From Rotaria macrura (Eukaryota > Rotifera > Eurotatoria > Philodinida > Philodinidae), in assembly GCA_900239685.1 (NCBI GenBank), contig OENT01000197.1:64224-128223 (forward strand): 64,000 bases of DNA, read 5' to 3'. Below are positions 38,714 to 51,793 of this stretch, in pieces. The stretch's first letter is position 1; each line of letters starts with the position of its first letter. A program made the translations under genes and the position numbers. Under the pieces are notes generated by a model, which searched no databases, had not been told where the DNA came from, and was given only the letters and a program-made list of their open reading frames with translations.

Positions 38714-41700
38714 TTACGATAAAGAACATATTCGAGCTTCGCGTCTATTTCTTGTTTTTGTTTCTTGAATATTTTGACTACTCATTATTTGACTGCAATT
38801 AGTATTGAGTGTTGAACGATCATTTTGATCTGATTGTTGTACTTGTAATTGAGATTCATCATGTCGATTCTCATATGGTATATTCATATTTGACATAGAA
38901 TGATCAGATATTTTCATTCGTTCATCGTCATTATGATGATTCTCAGAAAGTACTGTTGATTGATGTAATTGAGTTAAATAATCGTACATCGTAAATGTTT
39001 GAAAACGATTTAATGCTAAATTAGGAAATGGTAAAAATTCAAATGTACGTGGTGGTCGTCGTCGAAACCAATCGTGTTGTTTTATTTGTTCCAATGTAAA
39101 ACGCAAACGATTATCAATATGTAATAGACCATGAATGAGTTCAACTAAATGTGTTTCTATTTCATTCGGTATTGTATAAACACCTTTGCCAATCGTTTGA
39201 AATAAGAGATAAATATTCTCAGCTTCAAATGGTAAACGTCCCGTAACAAGATTATATAGAGTTACACCACATGACCAGATATCAATAGAAAATCCATTAT
39301 AAATATCTTCACCGTTTGCAATTTCAGGACATTGAAATGCAGGAGTACCTAAACATAGATTTATCTTAATTAAGAATGTCTACAATGACGAATTTCTATG
39401 AGCAATAATAGTCTATTGAATCTTATTTAAAATAAGATTAAAATGACTATTGTATCCTACGTAGATAGAGTTGATACTTCGACATATCTATGTTATGACA
39501 TAGAAGAGTTTACTGTCATGAATAGATCCATGCAAGACCTACTCAAAGATCCGAAAGAGAAATACTAGAGAAGAGTTCACCGAAATAAAATGAAAAAAAG
39601 CAAATCAAATTTACTACTGTGTATACATCTTGTTGAAATCGAGATCAACGTCAGTATAATGTGTATATATGAGTTGAATACTTATCTGATTGTTTTTCGT
39701 TTGCTCGTAGTGTTAACTAAACAGCTTCGAAGAAAGAAGTTTTCGTTGAATTTTTACTCAAATCATAATCGAAATCATCTTTATATTCTTAGAAAAAGAG
39801 CTGGTGATTAGCTTTATTTTAATCAATGGTCGAAAAAAGTTAGTATTCAGTCAATATTTCGAATTTGAATCTTAGGATAGATCAAAAAACGCAGTTTAAA
39901 ATTATTCTGCATGCTCATTAATAACTGTTGTACGTACTTTGAAAAGATATCTTCTTATATTCTACAATTAAAATTATTAGTGTAAAAGTTTTGAAGAATA
40001 ATCAATGGATTGTGTCTCATGATAAGCAACTTTATTTTCGTTAGAAATAGTTACATACCTTGACTTCTTGTTGTTGTATCATCAAGACTAAACCTTAAGA
40101 CAGAAAAATGATACCATACATTTGAAATAAATTCTCTTTCAAAACAAACTTACATATCGAGTTGTTCTGCTGTGCCAAAATCAGTAATTTTCAATTGATG
40201 ATCAACAGTTATTAGTAAATTTCCCGGTCTAAATATTAGAAAATATAAATCATATAAGGCCTGACATTGCATAAAATATGGAAGAAAAGCCGATCTTATG
40301 TAAACTAATATAGAATAGCAAGATGAATCATGGATTTAATTGAGCTGTTCATTTTAAAGTTCTATCATATGTCTAATTTCGTTTATTAGATGTGCTGCCA
40401 ATTGACAATTGTTATGTACGATAGCTGAAAATGATTTATGTATAAGCAAATAGCGGTTCATGAACTGTTGACTCGAAAGTACATGTGATTTCACACGTTT
40501 CTCATATAGACTTTTGTTAAAAAATAAACCTAAAAATGAAATCGTATTTAAGTTGAGATGAATCTTAAAGTCTGAAGCGATAATCGAAAGCTTTTCTGAT
40601 TAATTTAGTATAAAATAAGAATCTTATTCTTATTTTGAATATAGTCATGAAACCTATTGTAATTAAAAATTCACCCGTTTTCCTTTATTATCAATAGGTT
40701 CTTGCTTTTTACTTCTTTCAAGATCATTGAAACCTGTCTTGGTTTTTTTCTGCGCAATACATCCTTGTTTTTTTACTCGAAGACAAAATCACTTAACAGA
40801 ATTGAATAGGACTATCAATAGCAATGCTTTCAACACACTTGATAAGATTATCATGATAGCAGTTGAATCTGTCTAACGTGTTATGAATGTTAGATGTATA
40901 AAACGTTTCTGATACGTATATTCATAAGAAAAAACGTTTGAAATTAAAACATACTCTAATTTCGTTTTAACCAGCTCTATGGAATAAGTAAGATCTTTTA
41001 AATGCAGCCTACTGTACGACATCAGTTATTTTTTAAAGTAGCTTTCCGAATATGATGATTATAGACAACTTTTTTTTCGAACGAAATACTTCCTATTAGA
41101 GGATATACTGATAATTACGTTTATTTCCCATGGTACTTAGTAGCGCAACGATAGTGTCAACGGTCGTGGTACATTCATTTTTTGTGTACTCAAAAAGTGA
41201 TTACACTCTGGAATCGGTCCGTATGTCCGGCAGTCTGTTTACACGATGTCTCTTTACAAATACATTCGATTTAGCTGAAATTTCGTGCACAGAATTGTCT
41301 CATGAATATCTCGGTCGAGTTCGAAGATGAGAAGGATTCAGCAAGAAATGGCTGAGTTATCGAAACAATTGTCATTTTTCACCAAACAATCCCTGAGGTG
41401 GGGTACAGGGATTTTTTCTCAGAATTATCCACACCATATATAAAACGACTCAACTTTTAACTCTGATTCCGAATCTGATATTAGTTTTGAACCAAATCGT
41501 AGTTTTCTAAAAAGAATCATTGGCTGAAAAGCGGTCTCGAAATAAACAAAAACTGCATCCTGAAACTAAATTGCCCAGATATGTCTGAGATGACCAGTAG
41601 TTTTGGAGTTTCCTAAAAAGGTTTACCAAGATACTGCTTCCGTGCACACATTCTAGAATGACTGATTTGTCTCATTCACTTTTTGAAGTACACATAACTG

Positions 41701-43198
41701 TTGGACATAAGTCCAAAGTTTTCACATTTATTGTATTATAAGAAAAAAACATATTCACTCTTTTTTGTTGTCCATACATTTAACGACACCTTGATTGAAT
41801 TTCTCATCAGTTGTAAATGTATTTCTATTGAAAATTAAATCTTATCACTGTTCACTTCTATAATTTATCCTCAAACGTTAAACACAATGCAAAGATGATC
41901 GCACAGATTAATGCTTTATAATTTTTCTATTGTTGTTGTTGTTGATCACAAAATCCGTATAAATGTTGTATCGTCGACGAGTTAAAAGCTTTTGCTTTTG
42001 AATAGGAACTTAGAAACATTATTTTTGTTAGTAAAATCCGTTTGAACGGATAATCTCCATATTGTCAATGTTATAATGTTGAAATTATAATTTACGATCT
42101 CGATTGATGCATGAACATAAAAACGAAAGGTTAAACTACGAAATGCTTCTTGTGAAGTTTTTCAATGACTGATTCTTGAAAATAAAAAAAGACTTCTAGT
42201 CTAAGTTCTGTAGACTATCGATGTTATATAATTATCCGATATTTAAAAGAATATCTATTTGTTTTTATAATTAGTATGAAATAAGGTAATACTTAACATA
42301 TTCGATCATGTATTGGTTTATTATAGAAATCACTTCTCATGTATTTCTTTCTATCGAAGGAAAGAAAAATATTGACAAGTTTTACGCATTGAGTTCTTAT
42401 GAAGTGTTCAAAATTTTATTCGATTGTAGAATACTTCATCTTCGAAAATTATCTGATGATTTTTTCTTTTCATTTGACTTACTTAATATCATTGTGTATA
42501 ATGAATTTCGAATGAAGATATTCTAAACCATTGATTAATTGTATAAAATAGCCATGTGCTTGCCATATGGGAAATACTTTTGTTGGTTTGTTTTCTTCAT
42601 TAGAATCTAACATATCTTGTAATGAAACAACACATAAATCGATAAATAAATATAATTTTTGTTTTTCATCATTTCGTAGAAAATCATATAGACGTATGAT
42701 GTTAGGATGATTTAATTTTTTCAATAAACGAATTTCAGTTGAAGCCATTTGTTCGCCATGTGGTGTTTTACGTAGACGACGTCGTTGCATAATTTTAACA
42801 GCACGTCGACATAAATTACGACTATCTAAACATTCCTTTACTTTAGCATATGAACCTTGTCCAATAACTTCGCCAAATAGATATGGACCAATGAATTTAG
42901 CACGTTTATGTTTCGAATAAAAATTTAATTCATCTTCGGATGAAACACGTTGAATAGGTACTTGGATTGCTGATGAAGCAAGATCAATTAAAAATTCTGA
43001 TGCATGTTCTTCATCATAGTCGTGCTCATTGAAATCGAACTTTGTGTGTGATGTTTCATCATGAGGATATATCATAGAAATCGGTTCATTTTCATCATCT
43101 TCTTGATAATCACAAATGATACTTTTAGATTCGGATGGATATGTAGGAGAAGTGGTTGTTGTTGATGATGATATTGGTATTAAATTATTATTAGCCAT
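38714..43198 (-). CDS. STK11: Serine/threonine kinase LKB1 (STK11)
   Basis: Minus-strand exons 43198-42483, 40228-40154, 40093-40059 and 39348-38714 sum to 1461 nt, or 486 residues (human 433). All junctions are GT-AG and in frame. The N-terminal 95 residues are acidic and disordered. The kinase domain follows KRAKFIGPYLFGEV, which is the LKB1 signature (human KRAKLIGKYLMGDL). Key residues are the glycine loop GQGSYAKV (113-120), Lys135 in AVKI, Glu155, the catalytic loop HNDIKPGN with Asp237 (human HKDIKPGN) and DFG at 255-257 (human has DLG). Then come TRSQGTPAFQ, a CPE in place of APE, and EQIKQHDWFRRRPP at the domain end (human RQIRQHSWFRKKHP). LKB1 activates AMPK-family kinases as a complex with STRAD and MO25. 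The last four residues, CSLS, resemble a CaaX box. Intron 1 is 2254 bp and contains a possible repeat at 41205-41700. An acceptor-like TTCTCAG lies 19 nt before the ATG. Confidence 0.95.
41205..41700. repeat. Possible old interspersed repeat inside STK11 intron 1
   Basis: This block differs from the surrounding intron by being less AT-rich. It reads like non-coding repeat sequence, with GTCCGTATGTCCGGC, CTCGGTCGAGTTCG and CCCTGAGGTGGGGTACAGGG in close succession. The last of these can pair with itself. No terminal repeats or coding frame were found, and no second copy occurs in this window. The call rests on composition only. Confidence 0.3.
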
Positions 43199-44714
43199 TA
43201 TTAAACATGATTCGTATCTGAGAAAATAATTGGATATGTTTGAATAATGCGTACGAAAATTTTAAATAAACTATTAACAACAATATTAGAGATAAACTAG
43301 ACAATATTCTAAAAAAAAGAAGAATTTTTGACTATGTCTAAAAGAAGAGCATGGCAGATTTTTCTATGAAAAAGAAGCATGATTCACTTGTACCTAGAAA
43401 TATATATATATATTTTTTTTTTCATTTCAAAATGAAATGTTCTTTTTTGCAAGACCATCTTTTATTATTGATGGCTGCTGTAGAGAACGAATGGAAAGGT
43501 CTATTTATTCCTTCGATTTTTATATTATCGATAGATGGCAATGGCATAGTTTAAGTATATTCGAGTTAATCCTACTGGAATTTTCTTTCCTAAATAGGAT
43601 GCATATTCGATTCTATTGACCAGAAAACAACTATGATGACTATTCAACCGAATCAAACGACCATCGTAACACAAATGTATACGTACTCAACATCATTTGA
43701 AGATTATGTGAATGAAAACAAGATCCCAATGTAAAATTCGAACGTTTTAAATCTTACATATGTATACTGAAGACGTAACGATTACTGTCAGTCATTCAAT
43801 TGAACTGAATGGATTAAGATTACTAATTCATCATATGAAATTTTCCATTTCTCAGTATTTCTTTATAAAATTTAACAAGCGAAGAGATTATATTTATTTT
43901 CTATATCCTTGTTGCAAAGAAAATTGTATTCTTTTGTTTTAACATGAAAAGATTCATACATAAACATTATCCACACACAATAGATTTCAAAGTCTATGAC
44001 ATTGATTTTTCATAATCGAAACATATAATTGCTATACTTCGTATTAATCGAAAACTTATTTATCCAATAAAATTTCGTTACAGCCCATCGTCTACCATAC
44101 GATGATAAATTAGGAGAGCTATGAATGCGTTTAACAATATTTATGCTTTCATGTGTCAAATACAAAAAAACAAAACCTTTAACACTCGGACGTTTTACAT
44201 CCAAAGCATTAAGAACCCATAATGAAAGAATCATTCATACGCTTTATTTCATTCTTTTTCCTCGTTGATGAGTAGGGTATGAATTGCTGTCAACCACAAA
44301 AAGATGCGTAGAGATGCATGTGACCAGTTACCATTTGATATTTTTGTGTTCGTATACATACATAGGGTTACCTTGAAAAATCGCAATATATTGCCTGACA
44401 GCTATTCACCTTGCGTTCTCTCTCTCTCTCTCTCACTCTCTCTGTACAAAATCACGGCCTTCAATAGGTTTTTTTCTTGCCTTGTCTTTAATTTTTTGGA
44501 TACGATTATAATAGCTTTTATTATGTAGTAATCAACCAATGAGCAAGAAGAACAACCACAATTACCTTATCGGATGCTATCGATGCATTTATCTAGCTTT
44601 AGTTTCTTTTTTTGTTTTGACGATAATACTCTTTCTCTTATTTCTTTTTATATTTATTAAGATCGAGTCTTTCATCTACATAAAGACAAATTAGCTGCGT
44701 CAATCGAACGGAAA
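43199..44714. other. Upstream regions of divergent STK11 and the Gly-rich gene
   Basis: About 1.5 kb holding the 5' regions of two divergent genes. It includes a CT microsatellite at 44417-44443 and a TATA-like TTTTATATTTATT near 44646-44658, about 60 nt before the Gly-rich gene's ATG. An acceptor-like AG for STK11 is at 43218-43219 on the minus strand. No further gene is seen. Confidence 0.45.
44417..44443 (+). repeat. (CT)n microsatellite
   Basis: Nearly pure CT repeat with a single interruption (CA), about 270 nt upstream of the Gly-rich gene's start codon. On the opposite strand it is a GA tract of the kind bound by GAGA-type factors in some animals. A role here is speculative. Confidence 0.85.
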
Positions 44715-46066
44715 ATGAGCGGACCATACGAACAACAAGCAGTCGTTAACCAAGCTGGTGGTTTCTATTCTGGCCAAGCTGGTGGCCAATCTGTCGGTTT
44801 CTTTGGTGGACAGTCTTCTGGTCAGAATGTAGCACAAACAACAACAGTATATCGAACAACTGAAGGTGGTCATGGTGGTCATGGGGAACATGTTAAACAA
44901 AGTGGTTCATCAACATCAAGCGGCTCATTTGTTGATAACCGAGGCCAAGCTAATTATGGTGGTGGTGCTGTAGTTGGTGCAGTATCCTACGGAGCATCTG
45001 CACATGGTTCAAGTGACCCATGTGGTAGCAGCCAACGACGTCATGGTCGTCATCGACGACAAGTCATCCGATTACCTGAACCAGCTCAAGGATCTGTACG
45101 ACAAATTCGCCACCGTTTACCAACACCAGAACCAGATGTAATCGAACGAGTGTAAGACTGTGGAATAGAGATGCCCTTTTAGTTTAACTAAATGAGATTG
45201 AATTTCGATTTAGTTATATTCGACGTGCAGCAGCTGATGTCGTAGAGGAAATAACCGAAGTTCCAACAACGCCACCACCTCGTATTCAAGAGCGAACTGT
45301 TGTCGAACCAGCTGGACCACCTCAAGTAATTCGAAAATGTATTCGTGTACCACCACGAAGCCATAGCTACGGTGGCCATCAAGAATCATCTTTTCAACAC
45401 GTTCCAGCATCTCAACCTGAACCAGCATATCAATGTGTTCCACCTCCAGCTCCAGCTCCTGTTATGCCTACCCCAAATTTTTCGTTTCCACCACAATTCG
45501 CTCCAGCCCCAGCCCCAGCCCCAGCCCCAGCTCCTGTTATGCCTACACCAAATTTTTCGTTTCCACCACAATTCGCTCCAGCCCCAGCTCCAGCTCCTGT
45601 TATGCCTACACCAAATTTTTCGTTTGCACCACAACAAGTTGCCGCTCCTAGTTTTGATACATTCCAGTTCTCTGGAGCTAGTGCACCATCTATGAATGTT
45701 GGTAGCCTTGGTACAGGAGCTATTAACTTCGGTGGATTAGGAGGATCTCTCGGCGGTGGTTTTGGGGCAGGAGCTCCTAGCTTCGGTGGTTTTGGTGGAT
45801 CAACTGGTGGCGGTTTCGGTGCCGAAGCTTCTAGTTTCGGTGGTTTTGGTGGCGGTTTCGGTGCCGGAGCTTCTAGCTTCGGTGGTTTTGGTGGATCAAC
45901 TGGTGGCGGTTTCGGTGCCGGAGCTTCTAACTTCGGTGGTTTTGGTGGATCAACTGGTGGCGGTTTCGGTGGATCAACTGGTGGTGGTTTCGGTGGATCT
46001 ACTGGTGGTGGTTTCGGTGGATCTACTGGTGGTGGCTCATCCGGTTATCACTGCTTTTACATTTAA
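44715..46066 (+). CDS. Gly/Pro-rich tandem-repeat protein, two exons
   Basis: Exons 44715-45151 and 45214-46066 join across a 62 bp intron and encode 429 residues. There is no signal peptide or membrane segment. The layout has four parts. First is an N-terminal Gly/Gln/Ser-rich region (repeated GGQS/SGQ). Second is a charged middle of Val/Ile, Arg, Glu and Pro phrases such as PEPDVIERVYIRR, EEITEVPTTPP and PPQVIRKCIRVPPR. Third are three tandem units starting MPTPNFSF at 45464, 45539 and 45602, separated by PA-dipeptide runs. Fourth is a Gly/Ser-rich tail made of GFGGSTGG-type repeats. The middle resembles the periodic VPV/EV phrases of articulin/alveolin cortical proteins. This would suit an intracellular skeletal or cuticle-like layer, but that is only a resemblance. 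The function is unknown. A TATA-like element sits about 60 nt upstream. Confidence 0.75.
45460..46040 (+). repeat. Coding tandem repeats in the Gly/Pro-rich gene
   Basis: Two in-frame arrays: three 60-75 bp units starting MPTPNFSF (45464, 45539, 45602), differing in the number of GCC-CCA (Ala-Pro) pairs, then a long GGT-rich array from about 45735 encoding FGG, STGGG and FGAGAS blocks. Near-identical codons between units point to recent slippage or unequal exchange, so length polymorphism between alleles is likely. Confidence 0.85.
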
Positions 46067-49000
46067 ATTTAGTTTCTCGAACATTTCCATCAATAAGCAG
46101 TAAGCTATGAAGAGCTTTAAAAATTCGAAAAAACTCGTTTTTCGTTTCTTTTTTTATTTAGTTTTAGACAAAGTTCTTTCTTTCTCGCTTTCTTTCATTT
46201 TTCTTTCACTAAAGACTTGTATTGTGAAATAAGACAAATCAAGATCAACACAAAAAACAAGTTATTATTCATTTAATTAAACAAGTTACCCTTGTTTTTT
46301 TTCTTTTTCGTTTAATTTTATATGCTTAAAATGTTCTTATCATAAAATAAAAGCATCAACACAAATATGTCAAAAAAGAAAAGATTAAGCTTAAAGGTGT
46401 ATTACTTAACCGATTACTGCATCGCGTCACACATCAGTGCGCATAGATTAGAGGGAAAGTGAAAAAAGTCAACAACGATAAGATTAAATAACATGGATGC
46501 GTTTGTTCGTTTGAAGCGATGCACAAATGAAAAGTAGCAATAGTATCATGACGTTTTTCCTTACCGATTTGGAACGATGAATCATTGTCATAGTTTCTAC
46601 TCTGTAACTGACTAAATAAATCAGTCATCAGCTAATAAAAATGCCTTCTTACGAGCCATGCTAAGGTGATTCTATCTAGATTGTTTGTATTTATTAGATT
46701 TAAAAAACAAATAAATAGAGAACAGATATTTTATGTTTAAAAATGTCAGAAAAACATTTGTTGTATAGAACTAAGAGTATATAGAATGTATCATAATACA
46801 GAAGCTGTTTTAAATAATGATTGATATTGACACTAATTAATATAAATAACTATAAATCTCCTGTTTCGTTCGTTGTTTACGAATCCAACTTTCAAAATAA
46901 AATATTTTCCCGACTACAAACCATTACTATGACTAAGTGTCAATAATCATCAATTACTATTCTTTGACAGCACGCTGTATCCTCTTCCCTCATAACTCCC
47001 ATAACTAATTTTTCGAAGTACCTCGAGATGGATTCTATAACACCATAATGATGATTTCATAGCAGATAAATTTTTAGTGAGTACAGTCAATTTTTATAGA
47101 TTCAAATGCATCGTCTAGGTATGTACAAAGAGTGACAAATCCCAACGATTTTCTCTTTCTGTCCAGTCAAGGCTGTATACTACTGCGCGTATTCAAGCTT
47201 AGAATTTGTTTGATGATCAAGATGTGCACTTGGTTTTCGTCTTGTTAAATTATTGTTCCTAGTGCTAAAACGAGACAAATTATTAGATACATCGAGCAAT
47301 GAATGTATTTTCTTCTCTATTCTATTCGTTAAGTTAGAGTGGCCAAATTTTCTCGGGATTATCTATTCAAGAAGCAAAAAGCAAAACTTGTCGATTCGAA
47401 CAAGAAATTCGTGAATAAACGAAACATGTGTAGTCGAGTGGAATATAACCTACGGAGGGTAATGTTCAATTTTCGAAAAAAACGACAATAAATCTAAGTT
47501 ATCACTGGGAATAAATCAAAAATAGTTTAGATCGTTGCATACAAAATTAATTATTCATATTTATCAAAGTTAATTTGATTTAGAAATTTTTTTCTAATGA
47601 ATATACGTTAGGTCTTATTTGTTTTTGTCTCTAGCCACTATCTCTTTGGATCATAATACTGGACAGCGTAAGAAACTAATTCTTTGACTTCTATTCTTTT
47701 ACTCTTCATATGATTTTAAATAGAACGAAAACCATTGAATATCATATGGACTACGTTCGATGGAGTTCGAACAAGGATAAAATTAAGAGAGCAAAAAGAA
47801 TTCATATTGTTTGCAGTAAATCGTATTTCATTCTGCAATATATTCTTTACTTTTACACATTATTGATAACACTAAAAATTAATCGAGTAATCTTTATGAT
47901 TTGAAACAATGATTGTAAACTATGGTATGCTCTTTGTCAGTGATCTTGTTTTGATGATTATAACGATTTTTTTAAACTGATAAATGAAGGCTTTTCGATG
48001 AATATGTATCCTTCGTCAAATCACAACAATAGAAATGATAGATTTCAGTTAACCTTAATTTCTGTTATTATATAGAGGAGCGAATTGAACCACTGTAGTG
48101 CACAATCATGAATATTGACATTAAAGAAAACAAGTGATTGCTTGCTTTATTCTTTGTCAATGAAGATATTGTATAGAACCTAAGTGGCCCTGAATTTAAT
48201 ATATATTTATACAAGAACAATGCTCATATCATGAAATTCGTTCGTTTTCTTTTTGAAGACATTGTATGTTTATGCGTTGGTGATTCCTTTGGAAACAAAT
48301 TCAATATCTAAATCAGATAAACGAATGCAAATTGTCTCAAGTCTCTAGATATATGACAATGTTTCAAAAATGATGATGATGAGATCCGATTTAGTAGCCA
48401 AGAATCAAAAACTCATTTTTTTTGTACTGCCATCAAAAGAAAATCTAACTTGTCATCAAATACCTATGGATTCTTTAAGTTTAATTCGCCAATTTTGATA
48501 ATCATCAAGCATTCAACGTCATTCAATATTGACTTACAGATTATTGACAAAGAATAAAGAAGTAACTAGGTAGTAATTTGTTTCTTTCAAACATTACGAC
48601 GCACCAAACTGTTTTCTACGTATATATATACGTGCAATCAATGAATCGATTGCAAACGTTTTAAATTCATTCAATTTAATTCTATCGTAGCCTGATTATG
48701 AACGACTATTATGTAACAATAAACTCCATCAGAAATTATACCCGAGTATGTTTCGTCAACGTTTATGAATTTCAAGATTTATTCTGACTCATCCATAAAA
48801 GTAAACATATCTTAAGAATTGATTGCTATTGTCAAAATGTATATCTATCTAATGTACAACATGAGTGTGTATCAAAGCGTGAAAGACAAATATGAACACA
48901 TCATCGTGTGAGGGTCATATCATCATCAGTTTGTAATCTTCGACGAATATGTTATCTATCAATAGTGAATCTACAGTCGATGAAAGAAAATTTTCCAAAC

Positions 49001-51793
49001 GATTAATAATAGTAAAATTCTAAAAACTGTTGATATCAATGCACTAGTCACCTGATATATTTTTGTTTTCGAAATGAAAAATAGTATAAAAACTATTTCT
49101 TGATGAGAGACATAAGTAGTTTGCTTATAAGTTTAACACGATAGTATTCAACTAAGAAAAGTAGAGATGTATGCATAATCTCATCATATATTGTGCAAAA
49201 AACATGACATGGAAGTAAAATCTATTTATTTGTACACGAATGCATTTTAACTGATATTCGAATGATAAACTTTGTGTTACATCTTTCAAGAATTGTTATA
49301 GAAAATCTTTGTATCACCGTCGAATAAAAAGTAGAATTGGCTGCAAAGGAATATTATTTAAACTACGAAAGAAGTCTTGTACGAATAAATATCTTTTATA
49401 AGTTATAAGATAGATTTTAGTTAATTAATCATTCACTGAATACATCTTAAGATGAATTTCAAAGAAATTCTTCTATTCGACTGAATCCTAGAATATTTCT
49501 TTAGCCGAGAGCGAAAGCAAAACCTAAAAATAACTTAATTCTGTAAAGCACATCGGACATGAAAGTATTTTCAGTTCTTTCTACTTCCGATGCAATAGAA
49601 CATACAAATTGAGGTTCATATTATTGGGAGAAGACAACAGAAGCACTCTCTCGATGTGTCTGTTACATGACTTCGTTCATACCTAATAATCTGACAGCTT
49701 AAAAAACGATTCTGATCTCTGTTCTGTTGGTCGATAGATGTTAATCTCATTCGCTTGTCAGTCAATATTTGTAAAGAAATTCATTGATAGTCGTTTGTTT
49801 TTCTGCATACTACAATGTCATTTCACTGTCAACGGTAGGAAATTCTTATCACCTCTGCATTCCTACAATATATATATATATAATTCTATTCTACGATTGT
49901 TCTGTGTTTGATTTTAGTGGAAAATGTTAACTCATTTTAATTAAAACTAGTACCGTCCGGAAATTGAATTCATATTTCTTACACACATGTAATATGATGC
50001 TACAATTTTGTGATCGAACTTTTGTAAAAATATTTGAATTAGAATTGAATAATATAGTGTAATAATATTGATAGCAAGTCTGATTATTAGAACAAGAATT
50101 TTTCTCATCTAGACTTCTAGTTAATTTAAACAATCGTATCGTTTGTAGATGGTTTTTATAGAATTCTTATAATAGTTCGAATTTCTGAACATACGTTGAA
50201 TTTTCTATGGTTACAAGAATAGATTTGTTGTTTTCTAAATTATTATCAATTCGATTCTTTAGTTTTTTTTTTTGTTATAAGGCAAACATAAGAAAAGACA
50301 TGATTTCTTTGATTCTACATATAGAATTTTTAAATATTTGATCAAAAACGAACAATTTATACAAGTTATCACGTAATTATTCTTTGGTTCGTTAGGCATA
50401 TATTTGTACTACATTCAACTATTTTATTATCGTTTTCATCATCGTCCACAACACACAAGACATGTTGATTAATCATGTACACATGAACTTTCTTTCTGTG
50501 TGAATAATACGTTTTAGTTTTTGGTTTTTATAAACGAGAGATATTCATTATATTGTTGAGTGAGGGTTTACGATATTAAATAGATGCCGTTGTCGTACTA
50601 TTAGAAAGACTAACGTTCAATAAATATGGCGATGAAAAAGAATTCATTGATGATTCGCCGTATGTTGAACTGAAATGACGAAATAAATAAAACGAACGAA
50701 TGAAGTAAAGTAAAAAAGACTCAGTTTTTTTATTTTTTTTCTTCTTTCCATTGTTTAAAACTCAATTTAGCCTGAAGGGCAAAATGCTGTTATACTGAAG
50801 GATCTTTTTTTTCTTCTCTTACTCCTCATTTGACAAATCAAATTGTTAGATATATTAAATTTCCTGATATAGAAGAGTGAAAGAAACGAAAGATAGCTGC
50901 ATACATTCGTATATGAGAAAAAAAAACGAAGAAGAAATTGTATAATAAACCTTACAACTGTGTTTTTTTCTCTCAATTCTTTTCTCTGGTTTCTTCTGTC
51001 CTTGTTAAATTTTGTAGTAATAGTCAAGTGTTTTGATTTGATTTAATTTTTTTCCATTTCTCTTACTTTCCTCCTTTGTCTGATTGTCTTTGTCTCTATG
51101 CAATTCAGTTGTTAAATATTCGAAAGGCATATGTTGTAGATTTCAAGATGATTATAACTAAGATGCACATTAAATCATTTGTCTCGACTTTCTAATGACG
51201 GACAACGTTTTATCACCTTGTATTGTCTTTCCTGTGCCTTATTGTTTTCAACAAAGAAAAAAAATTGTTTATTCAACGCGGTTGTAACAACATCGGTGTC
51301 TTATTTGTTCTGACCGTCTCACGCTCTGTCCACTGTGGCCAATACTACGTTTAACCTTCATCTTGACCGATATTTTCCGGGTTTTTTTTTGTTCTTTATT
51401 TATATTGTCCAACATACTCGTACGAGACATCTTCATGAAAGTTAAGACTTTGCTTTTATTATCGTAAGCAGAAAATCAAATAGTGCTTCTTTTCTTTTTT
51501 TTTTTTATTGATCGATGAAGTTCATTCGATTGGTGAACAATAGGTAGCAAACGATTTGTTGTTGGTTGGTCACTGATTGTTATGTGATCTTCTGTCATTT
51601 ATGAGAAGCAATCATAGTGTCGTGGTCATTCTCTTTCTCTTTCTTTTATTAGTACTCGTTATACCATCACCAACAGGGATAAACGATATAGCTTCTATAT
51701 CTGAATCCGAAGTGAATAAAACATTGTTCTATTGATATTCATTTCTAGATGATTATGTAAGCGACTTTAAGATAAATAATACTAAGATAGAGA
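46067..51793. other. Long gene-poor region
   Basis: About 5.7 kb between the Gly-rich gene and the F-BAR gene, with no exon I can support. It has a short TA tract near 49869-49882 and homopolymer-rich, less AT-biased sequence at about 51290-51380. That last stretch may be the promoter side of the F-BAR gene. Frames of 64-86 codons here have no domain. Confidence 0.4.

Noticed and set aside
45386..45637. Trp-rich minus-strand frame opposite the Gly/Pro-rich gene
   Set aside because: It is the antisense shadow of the Ala-Pro repeats (TGG from CCA codons).
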